DNA of 64,000 bases from Staphylococcus lloydii (GTDB lineage Bacteria > Bacillota > Bacilli > Staphylococcales > Staphylococcaceae), in assembly GCF_015775975.1 (NCBI RefSeq), contig NZ_CP064056.1:2046001-2110000 (forward strand), written 5' to 3'. The position numbers and the translations under genes were made by a program. Shown here in pieces: positions 1-8,439 of the stretch (position 1 is its first letter; each line of letters starts with the position of its first letter). The notes under the pieces were generated by a model. It was not told where the DNA came from. It saw only the letters and a list, made by a program, of their open reading frames with translations, and did not search any database.

Positions 1-1
1 A

Positions 2-538
2 GAACGTACTACGGATTTGGAAAAAATTGCACTTACTAACAGTCTCTCTCGTAAAATTTCAAAAAATGAAATAACAATTGATGAAGCTAAAAATGAACTT
101 ACTGAATTACATCGTTCATCTTTACAATATTCATTTTACACACAATTTTTTGCAGCGATGATAGCTTGTGGCTTTTTCTTATTTATGTTTGGTGGCGTTG
201 CACATGATTTTATTTTTGCAGCTATAGCCGGTGCACTAGCCTTTTTAACTTTTGGCTTCGTACAAAAATTTATTCAAATTAAATTCTTCTCTGAATTTAT
301 TAGTGCCGCAGTCGTCATTACATTTGGTGCAGTATGTACAAAATTGGGATTAGCTTTAAATCAAGATACTATAACCATTGCTGGTGTTATGCCGTTAGTT
401 CCCGGTATTTTAATTACCAATGCAATTCGTGATTTATTAGCTGGTGAATTGTTAGCCGGTATGTCACGTGGCGTTGAAGCGGCACTTACAGCATTTGCTA
501 TTGGCGCTGGCGTTGCAATCGTATTATTGCTATTTTAA
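2..538 (+). CDS. ThrE-type threonine/serine exporter family protein, first subunit (5' end cut by window)
   Basis: The frame is open to the left edge, so the start lies outside the window; the TTG at 17 is only the first possible start inside it. What remains is about 178 residues with a short hydrophilic part (about residues 1-40) and then four or five hydrophobic segments, including a Gly/Pro-rich stretch with PLVPGILI. This pattern fits the ThrE/DUF1212 family, predicted exporters of threonine and serine in the cytoplasmic membrane. The next gene, 13 bases downstream, carries a second domain of the same family, so the two probably form one two-subunit transporter. The substrate is inferred from the family only. 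Confidence 0.75.
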   Translation, partial: ERTTDLEKIALTNSLSRKISKNEITIDEAKNELTELHRSSLQYSFYTQFFAAMIACGFFLFMFGGVAHDFIFAAIAGALAFLTFGFVQKFIQIKFFSEFISAAVVITFGAVCTKLGLALNQDTITIAGVMPLVPGILITNAIRDLLAGELLAGMSRGVEAALTAFAIGAGVAIVLLLF

Positions 539-551
539 GGAGGAATAAATC

Positions 552-1052
552 ATGGTTTTGTTATATTATTTAAGTCAATTTGTTGTTAGTTTCATAGCCA
601 CGACGCTCTTCTCCATTATCTTTAATGCGCCACGTCGCCTATTATTGGCATGTGGATTTGTTGGCGCCATGGGTTGGATTATTTATAAATTTACACTTGA
701 TGCGGACCTCGGTAAAGTTATGGCAGCTTTTATGGGAAGTTTAATATTAGGTGTGATGAGTCATACGATGAGCCGTCACTATAAACGACCGGTAATTATA
801 TTTATCGTTCCCGGACTTATTCCACTTGTGCCTGGTGGTTTAGCCTATGAGGCAACAAGATTACTTGTTTCAAATGACTATACACATGCTGTAAATACTT
901 TTCTAGAAGTAACCCTCATTTCTGGTGCCATTGCATTCGGTATATTGTGTGCAGAAATATTGTATTACATATATACGCGAATCAAGCAATCTTATGGTAA
1001 AATTAAGGGCAAAACATATAAAAAATCTTATGATATAAATAACAGAGCTTAA
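552..1052 (+). CDS. ThrE-type threonine/serine exporter family protein, second subunit
   Basis: A 166-residue membrane protein starting at ATG 552 with a strong AGGAGG site at 539-543. It has about four hydrophobic segments and a motif IVPGLIPLVPGGLAYEA (residues about 79-95) that echoes the PLVPG motif of the preceding protein. In many Firmicutes the ThrE family is split into a longer and a shorter protein encoded side by side, as here. The C-terminal tail is basic and rich in Lys, consistent with the inside-positive rule. The two genes are probably cotranscribed; export of threonine or serine is a family-level inference, not shown here. Confidence 0.75.
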   Translation: MVLLYYLSQFVVSFIATTLFSIIFNAPRRLLLACGFVGAMGWIIYKFTLDADLGKVMAAFMGSLILGVMSHTMSRHYKRPVIIFIVPGLIPLVPGGLAYEATRLLVSNDYTHAVNTFLEVTLISGAIAFGILCAEILYYIYTRIKQSYGKIKGKTYKKSYDINNRA

Positions 1053-1064
1053 GGGGTGCAAAAA

Positions 1065-2306
1065 ATGAAATCAGAAATAATTGAAAGATTAAAACGATAC
1101 GTCCAAATTGACACTCAATCCAATCCAGAATCAGAAAATACGCCATCAACTAACAAACAATGGGATTTATTACAGTTATTAGAACAGGAATTAAAAGATT
1201 TCGGTCTTACTACAGAATTAGACGCTAACGGTTATCTATTTGCAACGTTAGAGAGTAACGTTGCGTATGACTTACCTACAGTTGGTTTTTTAGCGCATGT
1301 TGATACGTCACCTGACTTTAACGCAACGAACGTAAATCCTCAGATTATTGAAGATTATGACGGCCAGCCGATTAAACTAGGTCATACAAATAGAGTGCTG
1401 AGTCAAGAGACCTTCCCTGCTATGCGCAAAGTTGAAGGACATACATTAATGGTTACTGATGGCACATCACTATTAGGCGCTGATGATAAAGCAGGCGTTG
1501 TAGAAATTATGGAAGCATTAAAATATTTAATTACACACCCTGAAGTAAAACATGGTCGTATACGCGTTGGATTTACACCTGATGAAGAAATTGGTCGTGG
1601 TCCTCATAAATTCGATGTCGAAAAATTCAATGCAAATTTTGCTTATACAATGGACGGTAGCGAATTAGGTGAATTACAATACGAAAGTTTCAATGCTGCT
1701 TCGGCAGTTGTGACAACACACGGCGTAAATGTACATCCTGGTTCAGCTAAAGGCGCTATGATTAATGCCATCTTACTCGGCAATCAATTTAATGCTTTGT
1801 TACCACAAAATGAAGTTCCAGAAAGAACTGAAGGATATGAAGGATTTTACCATTTAATGCAATTTAATGGGGATGTTGAACAAGCTACCCTACAATACAT
1901 TATCCGTGATCACGATCGCCAACAATTTGAGATACGTAAAAAGCAAATGCTTGAAATTGCGGATAATATTAATGCGCATTACGAAGATGATCCAATACAA
2001 GTTTCAATCAATGATCAATATTATAATATGGGCGAAAAAATCGAACCAAACCCACACGTTATCGACATTCCAAAAAGAGTGTTCGCAAAATTAAATATCG
2101 AGCCTAACACCGAGCCAATTCGTGGTGGTACAGATGGTTCACAATTATCTTATAAAGGACTACCTACGCCAAATATTTTCACAGGTTGTGCTAACTTCCA
2201 CGGTCCTTTTGAATATGCTTCTATCGATGTTATGGAACAAGCAGTATCCGTAATAGTTAATATTGCTGAAGAAGTAGTTCATTATTACGATGAGCAGCAA
2301 TCATAA
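1065..2306 (+). CDS. pepT: Peptidase T, zinc aminotripeptidase
   Basis: A cytoplasmic M20-family metallopeptidase that removes N-terminal residues from tripeptides; 413 residues, the usual length. The dinuclear zinc site is visible: AHVDTSPD with His78 and Asp80, GADDKAGV with bridging Asp140, and TPDEEIGRG with catalytic Glu174 and Glu175. The C-terminal part holds the family motif [19 protein letters not shown] place the start at ATG 1065, eight bases after AAGGGG; the in-frame GTG at 1056 lies inside that ribosome binding site. It follows the ThrE pair by 12 bases and ends at a hairpin with a T tract, so it may be the last gene of that operon. Confidence 0.95.
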   Translation: MKSEIIERLKRYVQIDTQSNPESENTPSTNKQWDLLQLLEQELKDFGLTTELDANGYLFATLESNVAYDLPTVGFLAHVDTSPDFNATNVNPQIIEDYDGQPIKLGHTNRVLSQETFPAMRKVEGHTLMVTDGTSLLGADDKAGVVEIMEALKYLITHPEVKHGRIRVGFTPDEEIGRGPHKFDVEKFNANFAYTMDGSELGELQYESFNAASAVVTTHGVNVHPGSAKGAMINAILLGNQFNALLPQNEVPERTEGYEGFYHLMQFNGDVEQATLQYIIRDHDRQQFEIRKKQMLEIADNINAHYEDDPIQVSINDQYYNMGEKIEPNPHVIDIPKRVFAKLNIEPNTEPIRGGTDGSQLSYKGLPTPNIFTGCANFHGPFEYASIDVMEQAVSVIVNIAEEVVHYYDEQQS

Positions 2307-2334
2307 AAATCAGTCCCGTAAAGCACTTTAATAC

Positions 2335-2388
2335 AAAAAGAAACGTCAATCGCTATCCCATTTATATAGCATTTGACGTTTCTTTTTT
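2335..2388 (+). terminator. Rho-independent terminator after pepT
   Basis: A 14-15 bp inverted repeat (2335-2349 with 2372-2387) built on AGAAACGTCA/TGACGTTTCT, ending in a run of T. It lies 28 bases after the pepT stop. Confidence 0.85.
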
Positions 2389-2466
2389 ATATGTCCTTAA
2401 TTTAGCTAAATAACTATGACAAAACCTTTTTTTCTGATTTTACTATGGTTATCTATATTGCGTACT

Positions 2467-2513
2467 AAAAAACCTTTAAATAATCTCATGTGTGAAATCA
2501 TTTAAAGGTTTTA
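2467..2513 (-). terminator. Terminator of the glycerate kinase gene
   Basis: Inverted repeat AAAACCTTTAAAT/ATTTAAAGGTTTT just past the glycerate kinase stop; read on the minus strand it ends in a T run. The flanking A and T runs could let it act in both directions. Confidence 0.8.
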
Positions 2514-2519
2514 TTTTTA

Positions 2520-3641
2520 TTATTCAACATTAAATGGTGTTTGCAATAATTTCAAAGCTTGTACAGTATAATGTCTAATTTGAATGCCCATTTTAAAATC
2601 AGTGTAACTTTCTGGCATTTCGATGAATGTATTAAACATTGCCGTAACGCCCATCGTTTCAAACTGATCAAATTTATCGCTCGTCGCACAAACGGCAATA
2701 GCCGGTTTGTGATGTTTCGTAGCTAACTCAGCAATACGAATTGTTGTTGTTTCTAACAACTGATCGTCTTCATTAACACCTTCACCAAAAATAATTAAGT
2801 CAGCTTGTTCAATTAGTGATTCTAAATGTGTCAGTTGATCTACTAACTCATGACTCGTTAATATTTCTGCCTGATACAAATGACTTAAAAGAGAAGCGAT
2901 ACCGCCACCAGCGCCACCACGTTCGACTAAACCAATAGCACTATGTAACTCCCCTTTTAAAATTTCACTAAAATACCAAATTAAATTATCAATCTCAACC
3001 GCTTCTTCGCGACTCATGTTTTTCGCTTCATATATCTGCATAATTTCACTTTTCTTGCCATATAATTTACTTTCAAAATCTGACATTAATTGGAAATTTA
3101 CGTCTTTTAAGCGCGGATGAATATTGGAAAAATCAACACTACGTATTTGTTTTAAAATGTGTGTACCCTGACGCGTATCTACTTCTACTGCTTCATCATC
3201 ATAAAATTTAACGCCCAATGCTTGTAACATACCAGCACCGCCATCAAAACTATCAATACCACCTAAAGAGATAACGATATGTTCTGATTGGTTATCTAAA
3301 GCATCAGCAATCACTTCTCCCATGCCATAACTAGAACGTTCACGTGTAGGTTTATGACCCTTCAGGAATAAATTCCCTTCTATAACCGTCATATTATTAT
3401 CTGTAATACCATAAACAGCTTCTACTTTATTCATGTCTGCATCGTGTGCCGTCACTCTATATTTCGTCCCTGATTGCCATAAAAATACTGAATCCATTAA
3501 CTCATGTCGTCCATTAAACAATGGTACTTGAACGATATCAGCTTTAGGTATTTTATTAGCAATTGCTTCTTCCACATATCTATTGGCTTGATAACTTGAA
3601 ATTATTCCATTAAATTCATCCATAGCTACTAATACTTTCAT
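2520..3641 (-). CDS. Glycerate kinase (GarK/GlxK family)
   Basis: A 373-residue cytoplasmic kinase that phosphorylates D-glycerate. The N-terminus MKVLVAMDEFNGIISSYQA corresponds to the family start (usually VAPDSFKG), and the central SLGGIDSFDGGAGMLQALGVKF and GLVERGGAGGGIASLL are recognisable family motifs. The C-terminal FGEGVNEDDQLLETTT is a variant of the usual GEGRxDxQTxxGK motif: Asp-Gln is kept but the following Lys is not obvious, so this is a divergent staphylococcal form and its substrate should be treated with some caution. Start ATG 3641 follows GAGGTGA by five bases. It is monocistronic, flanked by terminators on both sides. Confidence 0.82.
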   Translation of the reverse strand: MKVLVAMDEFNGIISSYQANRYVEEAIANKIPKADIVQVPLFNGRHELMDSVFLWQSGTKYRVTAHDADMNKVEAVYGITDNNMTVIEGNLFLKGHKPTRERSSYGMGEVIADALDNQSEHIVISLGGIDSFDGGAGMLQALGVKFYDDEAVEVDTRQGTHILKQIRSVDFSNIHPRLKDVNFQLMSDFESKLYGKKSEIMQIYEAKNMSREEAVEIDNLIWYFSEILKGELHSAIGLVERGGAGGGIASLLSHLYQAEILTSHELVDQLTHLESLIEQADLIIFGEGVNEDDQLLETTTIRIAELATKHHKPAIAVCATSDKFDQFETMGVTAMFNTFIEMPESYTDFKMGIQIRHYTVQALKLLQTPFNVE

Positions 3642-3812
3642 TTTGTCACCTCATATTTAACATAGTTACGCTTTAATTTGTTCTAACTTCTTATCCATCT
3701 ATTGACCCACTAATTTATCAATTATTGGTTATTATTTGCATTAAGTTAACAGCTATCTATATTGATAAGTTCATTGTTTTATTATACATGTAGTCTCAAA
3801 ATATTTCACATC

Positions 3813-3862
3813 AAAAGAAAAAGCTTGTTAGCCACTAAATTATTTAGTAAGGCATAACAAGC
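3813..3862 (-). terminator. Terminator after ytxJ
   Basis: Inverted repeat GCTTGTTA/TAACAAGC (3823-3830 with 3855-3862), with GGC/GCC extending the stem and a T-rich tail on the minus strand. Confidence 0.75.
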
Positions 3863-3885
3863 AAAGTTTTATTATTATGTGATTT

Positions 3886-4206
3886 TTATTCTTCTGCTTT
3901 AGCTAATGATGAAACATTAATTTGTTCATGACTAGCATTCCATATTGCTTTTCCATTTACGAAATAAAACGCTTGTGGCGATTCATGTTTCACTTGTGTT
4001 TGTTCTTCAATATAATCAGATAATTTACGCTCTTGTTGGACTACTAAATAGTATCCATCCATGTCTCTTTCATATAAAAATTTATTAAATTGGTCATATG
4101 CATTCGCTGATATTGGGCATGTTTCACTATGCTTAAACACAAAAACATATTTATTTTCATTGACGACTTGTTCAAACTGGTCAATCGAACTCAGCTTTAT
4201 AGCCAT
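3886..4206 (-). CDS. ytxJ: Bacillithiol-system redox-active protein YtxJ
   Basis: A 106-residue thioredoxin-like protein. The motif HSETCPISANAYDQF with a single Cys at residue 30 is the signature of the YtxJ family, monothiol proteins thought to act with bacillithiol, the low-molecular-weight thiol of staphylococci and bacilli. There is no CxxC pair, which separates it from ordinary thioredoxins. The start is ATG 4206, preceded by AGAGGTGA; an upstream in-frame GTG at 4215 sits within that ribosome binding site. It stands alone between the lipoprotein gene and the glycerate kinase gene, both on the same strand. Its exact partners are unknown. Confidence 0.9.
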   Translation of the reverse strand: MAIKLSSIDQFEQVVNENKYVFVFKHSETCPISANAYDQFNKFLYERDMDGYYLVVQQERKLSDYIEEQTQVKHESPQAFYFVNGKAIWNASHEQINVSSLAKAEE

Positions 4207-4338
4207 TCTATTCACCTCTAAAATGATTTAACGCACTGTTACTCAATAACAGTGTGTAAGTTATAAGATATTTTCATATCAGTGCTTTCCATTATACACA
4301 AATAACTTTTTATTGTTAACCACCTATTTAAAAGTTAT

Positions 4339-5232
4339 TTAATTGTATTTAGACTTTATTTTTTGGAATTCTTTATCGAAATCATCTTGATATTTATCTA
4401 AGTCTTTACCTTCTTTAGGTAATTGCTTGTATTCAATAGTCGATAATTTTTGACCAATATCTAAAGTCTCTTCTCTAGTTTCATAGTAATTTTGTAAACT
4501 ATAATACATTTCTATCGTGTGTTTACGTGCTGCGTTAACGTGCTCATCATTAATATTCGTTTGATTCAAATCTTTAATTTGTTTATTGATAAGTGGCATG
4601 ATGTCATTATTAATTGACGCCTTTATTTCTTTTGGATTTGAACTTTGTATACTCTTTTCTGCTGTCTGTTTTAATTCTTTATTATTGTCTTCAATTTTTT
4701 GGGTAATCGTTGCTACATCTTTACTATTACCCGATTTTTCAGCAGTTTTCATATTGTTTTCAACGATTGATCTATTTTTTTCAAATAGTTTGGTGTAATC
4801 TAATATGTCTTCGTTAGCTTTAATTGATTGATTACATAAATCAACAAATCTTTTAAGTTCATTCAACGCATCTATTTGTTTCTGTACATCTTTTTTATAC
4901 GTTTGCTTTAATCCCTTTAACTCACTTGTCTGTGCTTTAAGATTTTTAGTTGATTTTTCGTACGCTTTTATTTTTGGTACTAAATCACTATTAATTTCAT
5001 TTTGTATATCATTTATTTCTTTTTTATTTTTATCTGTAGTATCAGTCTTTCTTAATGAGTCTAATTTTTCGATATGTATTTTATTAAGTGTTTTTTTCAC
5101 TTCATGTTCTTTACTTTTTGAATCACTCAGTGACGATTGAAAGTCTTTAAACTCAGCATCATGCTTATTCCCACAGGCACTTAGTATAAAAATCAGACAG
5201 GCAAATAAGATTAAACTTATGATTTTTTTCAT
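4339..5232 (-). CDS. YkyA-type lipoprotein with coiled coils
   Basis: A 297-residue exported lipoprotein. The signal peptide MKKIISLILFACLIFILSAC ends in a clear lipobox LSAC with Cys20 as the expected lipidated residue. The rest is Lys/Glu-rich, with long heptad-like stretches (about residues 30-160 and 170-240), typical of the YkyA family of putative cell-wall binding lipoproteins. It should be anchored on the outer face of the membrane. The start ATG 5232 follows AAGGAG by seven bases. No catalytic motif is visible and the function is unknown. The divergent GrpB-like gene begins 119 bases away. Confidence 0.8.
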   Translation of the reverse strand: MKKIISLILFACLIFILSACGNKHDAEFKDFQSSLSDSKSKEHEVKKTLNKIHIEKLDSLRKTDTTDKNKKEINDIQNEINSDLVPKIKAYEKSTKNLKAQTSELKGLKQTYKKDVQKQIDALNELKRFVDLCNQSIKANEDILDYTKLFEKNRSIVENNMKTAEKSGNSKDVATITQKIEDNNKELKQTAEKSIQSSNPKEIKASINNDIMPLINKQIKDLNQTNINDEHVNAARKHTIEMYYSLQNYYETREETLDIGQKLSTIEYKQLPKEGKDLDKYQDDFDKEFQKIKSKYN

Positions 5233-5351
5233 CTTCGCACTCCTTATTACTCGTATTATACATAAACATATTTAACTTGAAAATGATATGTGATATATTA
5301 TTGCAGAATTTACTAATTCCTTAACTGTATACAAAGGAGCTATGATTACAT

Positions 5352-5876
5352 ATGTATAGCACTGTTCAACCACTTATAACTTCATCTAACAATCCAGATT
5401 TTAAACAACAATATAAAGAGATTCAAGCTGTGTTATTTAATTTACTAGATTCACCCGTTAAATCTACATATCATATAGGTGGTACGAGTCATTTTAATTA
5501 TGCAACTGAACCTGTTTTAGATATTTTAGTTGGTGTAAATAACTTACATGATATTACTGCTTTAGATGAAAAGCGTTTAAATTATGAAGGATTTTACAGA
5601 TTACATCACTCCTATAAAAAGAAAGTCGTGATGGCAAAATTTAATAATTTAATTGATTTAAAACAAATTGTTCGTTTACATATACTACAACAAGATAGTG
5701 ATATGTTTGAACAATATTTGACGGTAAATGATTACTTGTCTAATGACCCGAATGTAGCGATGTCATTTTCCCAACGTAAACAAGAAATACTAAATAATGT
5801 AGACACAATACGTTCATACGAAAACCAAAAACAACAAGTCTTCTCCAAGCTATATAAACAAATAACTACAAAATAA
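5352..5876 (+). CDS. GrpB-like nucleotidyltransferase-fold protein
   Basis: A 174-residue soluble protein. The segment HIGGTSHFNYATEPVLDILV (residues about 42-61) matches the GrpB/UPF0157 core, usually HIGSTSVPGLxAKPxIDILV, in which the acidic residues belong to a nucleotidyltransferase fold. A second family feature is the later RLHILQ segment. The substitution of the VPG loop by HFN is a variation on the usual consensus. The start is ATG 5352, eleven bases after AAGGAGC. The biochemical role of this family in staphylococci is not established. It is followed by murB on the same strand after 127 bases. Confidence 0.72.
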   Translation: MYSTVQPLITSSNNPDFKQQYKEIQAVLFNLLDSPVKSTYHIGGTSHFNYATEPVLDILVGVNNLHDITALDEKRLNYEGFYRLHHSYKKKVVMAKFNNLIDLKQIVRLHILQQDSDMFEQYLTVNDYLSNDPNVAMSFSQRKQEILNNVDTIRSYENQKQQVFSKLYKQITTK

Positions 5877-6003
5877 TTTTAACTTAAAGAATTAAGTCTG
5901 GCTATTTAATTATTACTATAAATTAATGCCTTACAACTTAGCATATTTAGTTAATAGTTGCTATAATAAATAAATGAATTCATTCAGAAAGGATGTTCTA
6001 GTA

Positions 6004-6924
6004 GTGCATAAGGATTCTATCTTAAAAGAACTACAAGCGCTTGTTCCTGACAATATTATAAAAGTTGATGAACCGCTTAAACGCTACACCTATACAGAAA
6101 CTGGAGGTAATGCAGATTATTATTTAACTCCAACTTCTAACGAACATGTACAGGCAATATTACGTTTTGCATATAAAAATGACATACCTGTTACATATTT
6201 AGGTAATGGTTCTAATATTATTATTCGAGAAGGCGGAATTAGAGGCATCGTTATTAGTTTATTGTCATTGGATCATATTGAAGTTTCAGATAATGTCATT
6301 ATAACTGGTAGTGGTGCAGCTATCATTGATGTTTCACGTAAAGCAAGAGATAATTCACTTACAGGTTTAGAATTTGCATGTGGTATACCTGGTTCAATCG
6401 GAGGCGCTGTATTTATGAATGCTGGCGCTTATGGTGGCGAAGTAAAAGATTGTATTGATTACGCGCTATGCGTTAATGAACAAGGCGATCTTATTAAGTT
6501 AACAACTAATGAATTAGAATTAGACTATCGTAATAGTATTGTACAGAAACAAAATTTAGTCGTACTTGAGGCTTCATTCTCGCTTACACCTGGTGACAAA
6601 ACAGAAATCCAAAGTAAGATGGATGATTTAACGGAACGTCGTGAATCTAAACAACCATTAGAGTACCCTTCTTGTGGTAGTGTTTTCCAAAGACCACCCG
6701 GTCACTTTGCAGGAAAATTAATTCAAGATTCCGATTTACAAGGTCATCGCATCGGTGGTGTTGAAGTTTCTACAAAGCATGCAGGTTTCATGGTTAATGT
6801 TGATAACGGAACTGCAACAGATTATGAAAATCTCATTCATTATGTTCAACAAACCGTCAAAGCTAACTTCGATATTGAACTCAACCCTGAAGTTAGAATA
6901 ATTGGTGAACATCCAATAGATTAA
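6004..6924 (+). CDS. murB: UDP-N-acetylenolpyruvoylglucosamine reductase
   Basis: MurB reduces UDP-GlcNAc-enolpyruvate to UDP-MurNAc with NADPH and FAD, the second committed step of peptidoglycan synthesis, in the cytoplasm. The FAD-binding segment shows [15 protein letters not shown] and [20 protein letters not shown]; the catalytic serine lies in [17 protein letters not shown] and the C-terminal acid in PEVRIIGE. I choose the GTG at 6004 as start: it follows AGAAAGGA by about nine bases and gives a 306-residue protein like other staphylococcal MurB, while the in-frame ATG at 5974 has no ribosome binding site. The CHY zinc-finger gene follows 13 bases later and is probably cotranscribed. Confidence 0.95.
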   Translation: MHKDSILKELQALVPDNIIKVDEPLKRYTYTETGGNADYYLTPTSNEHVQAILRFAYKNDIPVTYLGNGSNIIIREGGIRGIVISLLSLDHIEVSDNVIITGSGAAIIDVSRKARDNSLTGLEFACGIPGSIGGAVFMNAGAYGGEVKDCIDYALCVNEQGDLIKLTTNELELDYRNSIVQKQNLVVLEASFSLTPGDKTEIQSKMDDLTERRESKQPLEYPSCGSVFQRPPGHFAGKLIQDSDLQGHRIGGVEVSTKHAGFMVNVDNGTATDYENLIHYVQQTVKANFDIELNPEVRIIGEHPID

Positions 6925-6937
6925 TAGGAGACATTGT

Positions 6938-7252
6938 ATGGTTAAAGTATATGGTTCCACAGTAGACGATGAAACAAGATGTACGCATTATCAAACACCA
7001 TTAGATGTTATTGCTATTAAATTTAAATGTTGCGATAAATATTACCCTTGCTATAAATGTCATAATGAACATGAATCACATCAAATAGTACGTTGGGGAG
7101 CAAATGAGTTCGATCAGCGTGCGATACTCTGTGGTGTTTGTAAACACGAACTTACAATAAATGAGTATATGATGACTGAAACATGTCCCACTTGTAACGC
7201 TCATTTTAACAGCCGTTGTAAGTTTCATTATCATGTTTATTTTGTCATCTAA
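6938..7252 (+). CDS. CHY zinc-finger protein
   Basis: A 104-residue Cys/His-rich protein. The series RCTHY, FKCCDKYYPCYKCHNEHESH and CGVCKHELT plus TCPTCNAHFNSRCKFHYH supplies the Cys and His residues of a CHY-type zinc finger, expected to bind two or three zinc ions. In eukaryotes the domain occurs in ubiquitin ligases; small stand-alone bacterial versions have no assigned function. The ATG at 6938 follows TAGGAGA by six bases, 13 bases after murB, and a terminator lies immediately downstream, so it is probably translated from the murB transcript. Confidence 0.85.
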   Translation: MVKVYGSTVDDETRCTHYQTPLDVIAIKFKCCDKYYPCYKCHNEHESHQIVRWGANEFDQRAILCGVCKHELTINEYMMTETCPTCNAHFNSRCKFHYHVYFVI

Positions 7253-7256
7253 ATAT

Positions 7257-7298
7257 AAAAAGGTTAGGCTTCCTTAAACGGATGACCTAACCTTTTTT
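7257..7298 (+). terminator. Terminator after murB-CHY operon
   Basis: Inverted repeat AAAAGGTTAGG/CCTAACCTTTTTT directly after the CHY gene stop, with a six-T tail. Confidence 0.88.
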
Positions 7299-7305
7299 CT
7301 TAACT

Positions 7306-7345
7306 AAAAAAAAAGAGACATCAAACGTGTTGTCTTGATGTCTCT
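7306..7345 (-). terminator. Terminator of the nrdIEF operon
   Basis: Inverted repeat AGAGACATCAA/TTGATGTCTCT; on the minus strand it is followed by nine T. It lies 21 bases past the nrdF stop. Confidence 0.9.
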
Positions 7346-7366
7346 GACAGTTATTCATAATTTTAG

Positions 7367-8335
7367 TTAGTCTTCAAAGATAAAATCTTCATCTTTTAAA
7401 GCTTCAACGTTTAACGCTAAAGTATAGCCATCGCCTTTAACTGAGAAGAAGTCATGATTTTTCGTTGAAGTATCTAACGCGTTTTCAATAATTGGGTTGA
7501 ATTCACGTTCTTCAAAGTATGGTTCGAAACCTAGATTTGATAATGCTTTATTACCGTTATATCTTACATAATTTAATACATCTTCTGCAATTCCGATTTC
7601 ATCGTAAAGGTCATGTGTATATGAAACTTCATTTTTATATAATTCATCAAGCAATTTATACATTTCTTGATCTGCTTGTTGTTTTTCACTTTCTGACAAC
7701 TCATTGCGTAAACTTTGAGCATCCATACCAGTAAACACACCATGAATAGATTCGTCTAATAAAATTTTACGAATGATTTCTCCAGATGTTGTCATACGTC
7801 CTTGTCCAGCTAAATATAGTGGATAATAGAAACCTGAATAGAATAAAAATGTTTCTAAAAAGACACTTGAAACACGTGCCATATATTGATCGAAAATAGA
7901 GGCTTCTTTCCCCCATAACTTGTGATAGTTCTCAATAATTTTATCTGATTTAAATTTTAAATGTGGCTCTTCAATAACCCACTTATCTAATAAATAGTTC
8001 GTTTCGCTAGACGGTAGTAATGTCGTAAATATATGTGAATAACTTTTAGCATGGATTTGTTCCATCATCGCCATAAATGAATAAACGGCTTTCTTTCGTA
8101 AATCAGTCGTATGTAACATAATTAAAGGCATACCATCATCAGCTTGATGTGTATCCAATCCCGTCAAACCAGCTAATGCTTTTTTAAAAGCGTCTTTTTC
8201 GGCATCTGTTAATGTTTTCCAACTTGCGATATCTTTTGATACTTTAAATTCAGTTTCAACCCACATTTGTGAGATGTTTTGGCGCCAAAACATATTCGTC
8301 ATATCTTCTTGCGTATTCCAATTGACTGCTTTCAT
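7367..8335 (-). CDS. nrdF: Class Ib ribonucleotide reductase, beta subunit
   Basis: NrdF carries the dimetal-tyrosyl radical cofactor that NrdE needs to reduce ribonucleoside diphosphates. Metal-ligand regions are visible as MEQIHAKSYSH, EEPHLKFK and DESIHGVF, and the length of 322 residues is normal for the class. The start is ATG 8335, nine bases after TTGGAG; an in-frame ORF extends 12 codons upstream without support. It lies 104 bases downstream of nrdE, separated by a long stem-loop, and ends at a strong terminator. Cofactor assembly (Mn or Fe) is expected to need the flavodoxin-like NrdI encoded at the front of the operon. Confidence 0.96.
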   Translation of the reverse strand: MKAVNWNTQEDMTNMFWRQNISQMWVETEFKVSKDIASWKTLTDAEKDAFKKALAGLTGLDTHQADDGMPLIMLHTTDLRKKAVYSFMAMMEQIHAKSYSHIFTTLLPSSETNYLLDKWVIEEPHLKFKSDKIIENYHKLWGKEASIFDQYMARVSSVFLETFLFYSGFYYPLYLAGQGRMTTSGEIIRKILLDESIHGVFTGMDAQSLRNELSESEKQQADQEMYKLLDELYKNEVSYTHDLYDEIGIAEDVLNYVRYNGNKALSNLGFEPYFEEREFNPIIENALDTSTKNHDFFSVKGDGYTLALNVEALKDEDFIFED

Positions 8336-8368
8336 AAGTTTAATGCTCCAATCTATTTTTAAAATAAA

Positions 8369-8414
8369 CAATGATATGCAGAGATTAGCATACTGTCTAA
8401 TCCCTGCAACATTG
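8369..8414 (-). other. Stem-loop between nrdE and nrdF
   Basis: On the minus strand CAATG, then GCAGGGATTAG, an eight-base loop region, CTAATCTCTGC and CATTG fold into an imperfect stem of about 16 pairs. It sits 25 bases after the nrdE stop and 33 bases before nrdF. There is a T-rich stretch upstream rather than downstream of the stem, so it does not look like a simple terminator; it could stabilise the nrdE end or set the nrdE:nrdF ratio. Confidence 0.6.
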
Positions 8415-8439
8415 CTTTTTATCTTTTCTTAATGCTTAG

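Noticed and set aside
1056..1064. GTG start for pepT three codons upstream of the chosen ATG
   Set aside because: It lies within the ribosome binding site AAGGGG; the ATG at 1065 has proper spacing and matches the family start.
4586..4798. 70-codon plus-strand reading frame
   Set aside because: It lies wholly antisense to the YkyA-type lipoprotein gene and has no ribosome binding site; a shadow of the coding strand.
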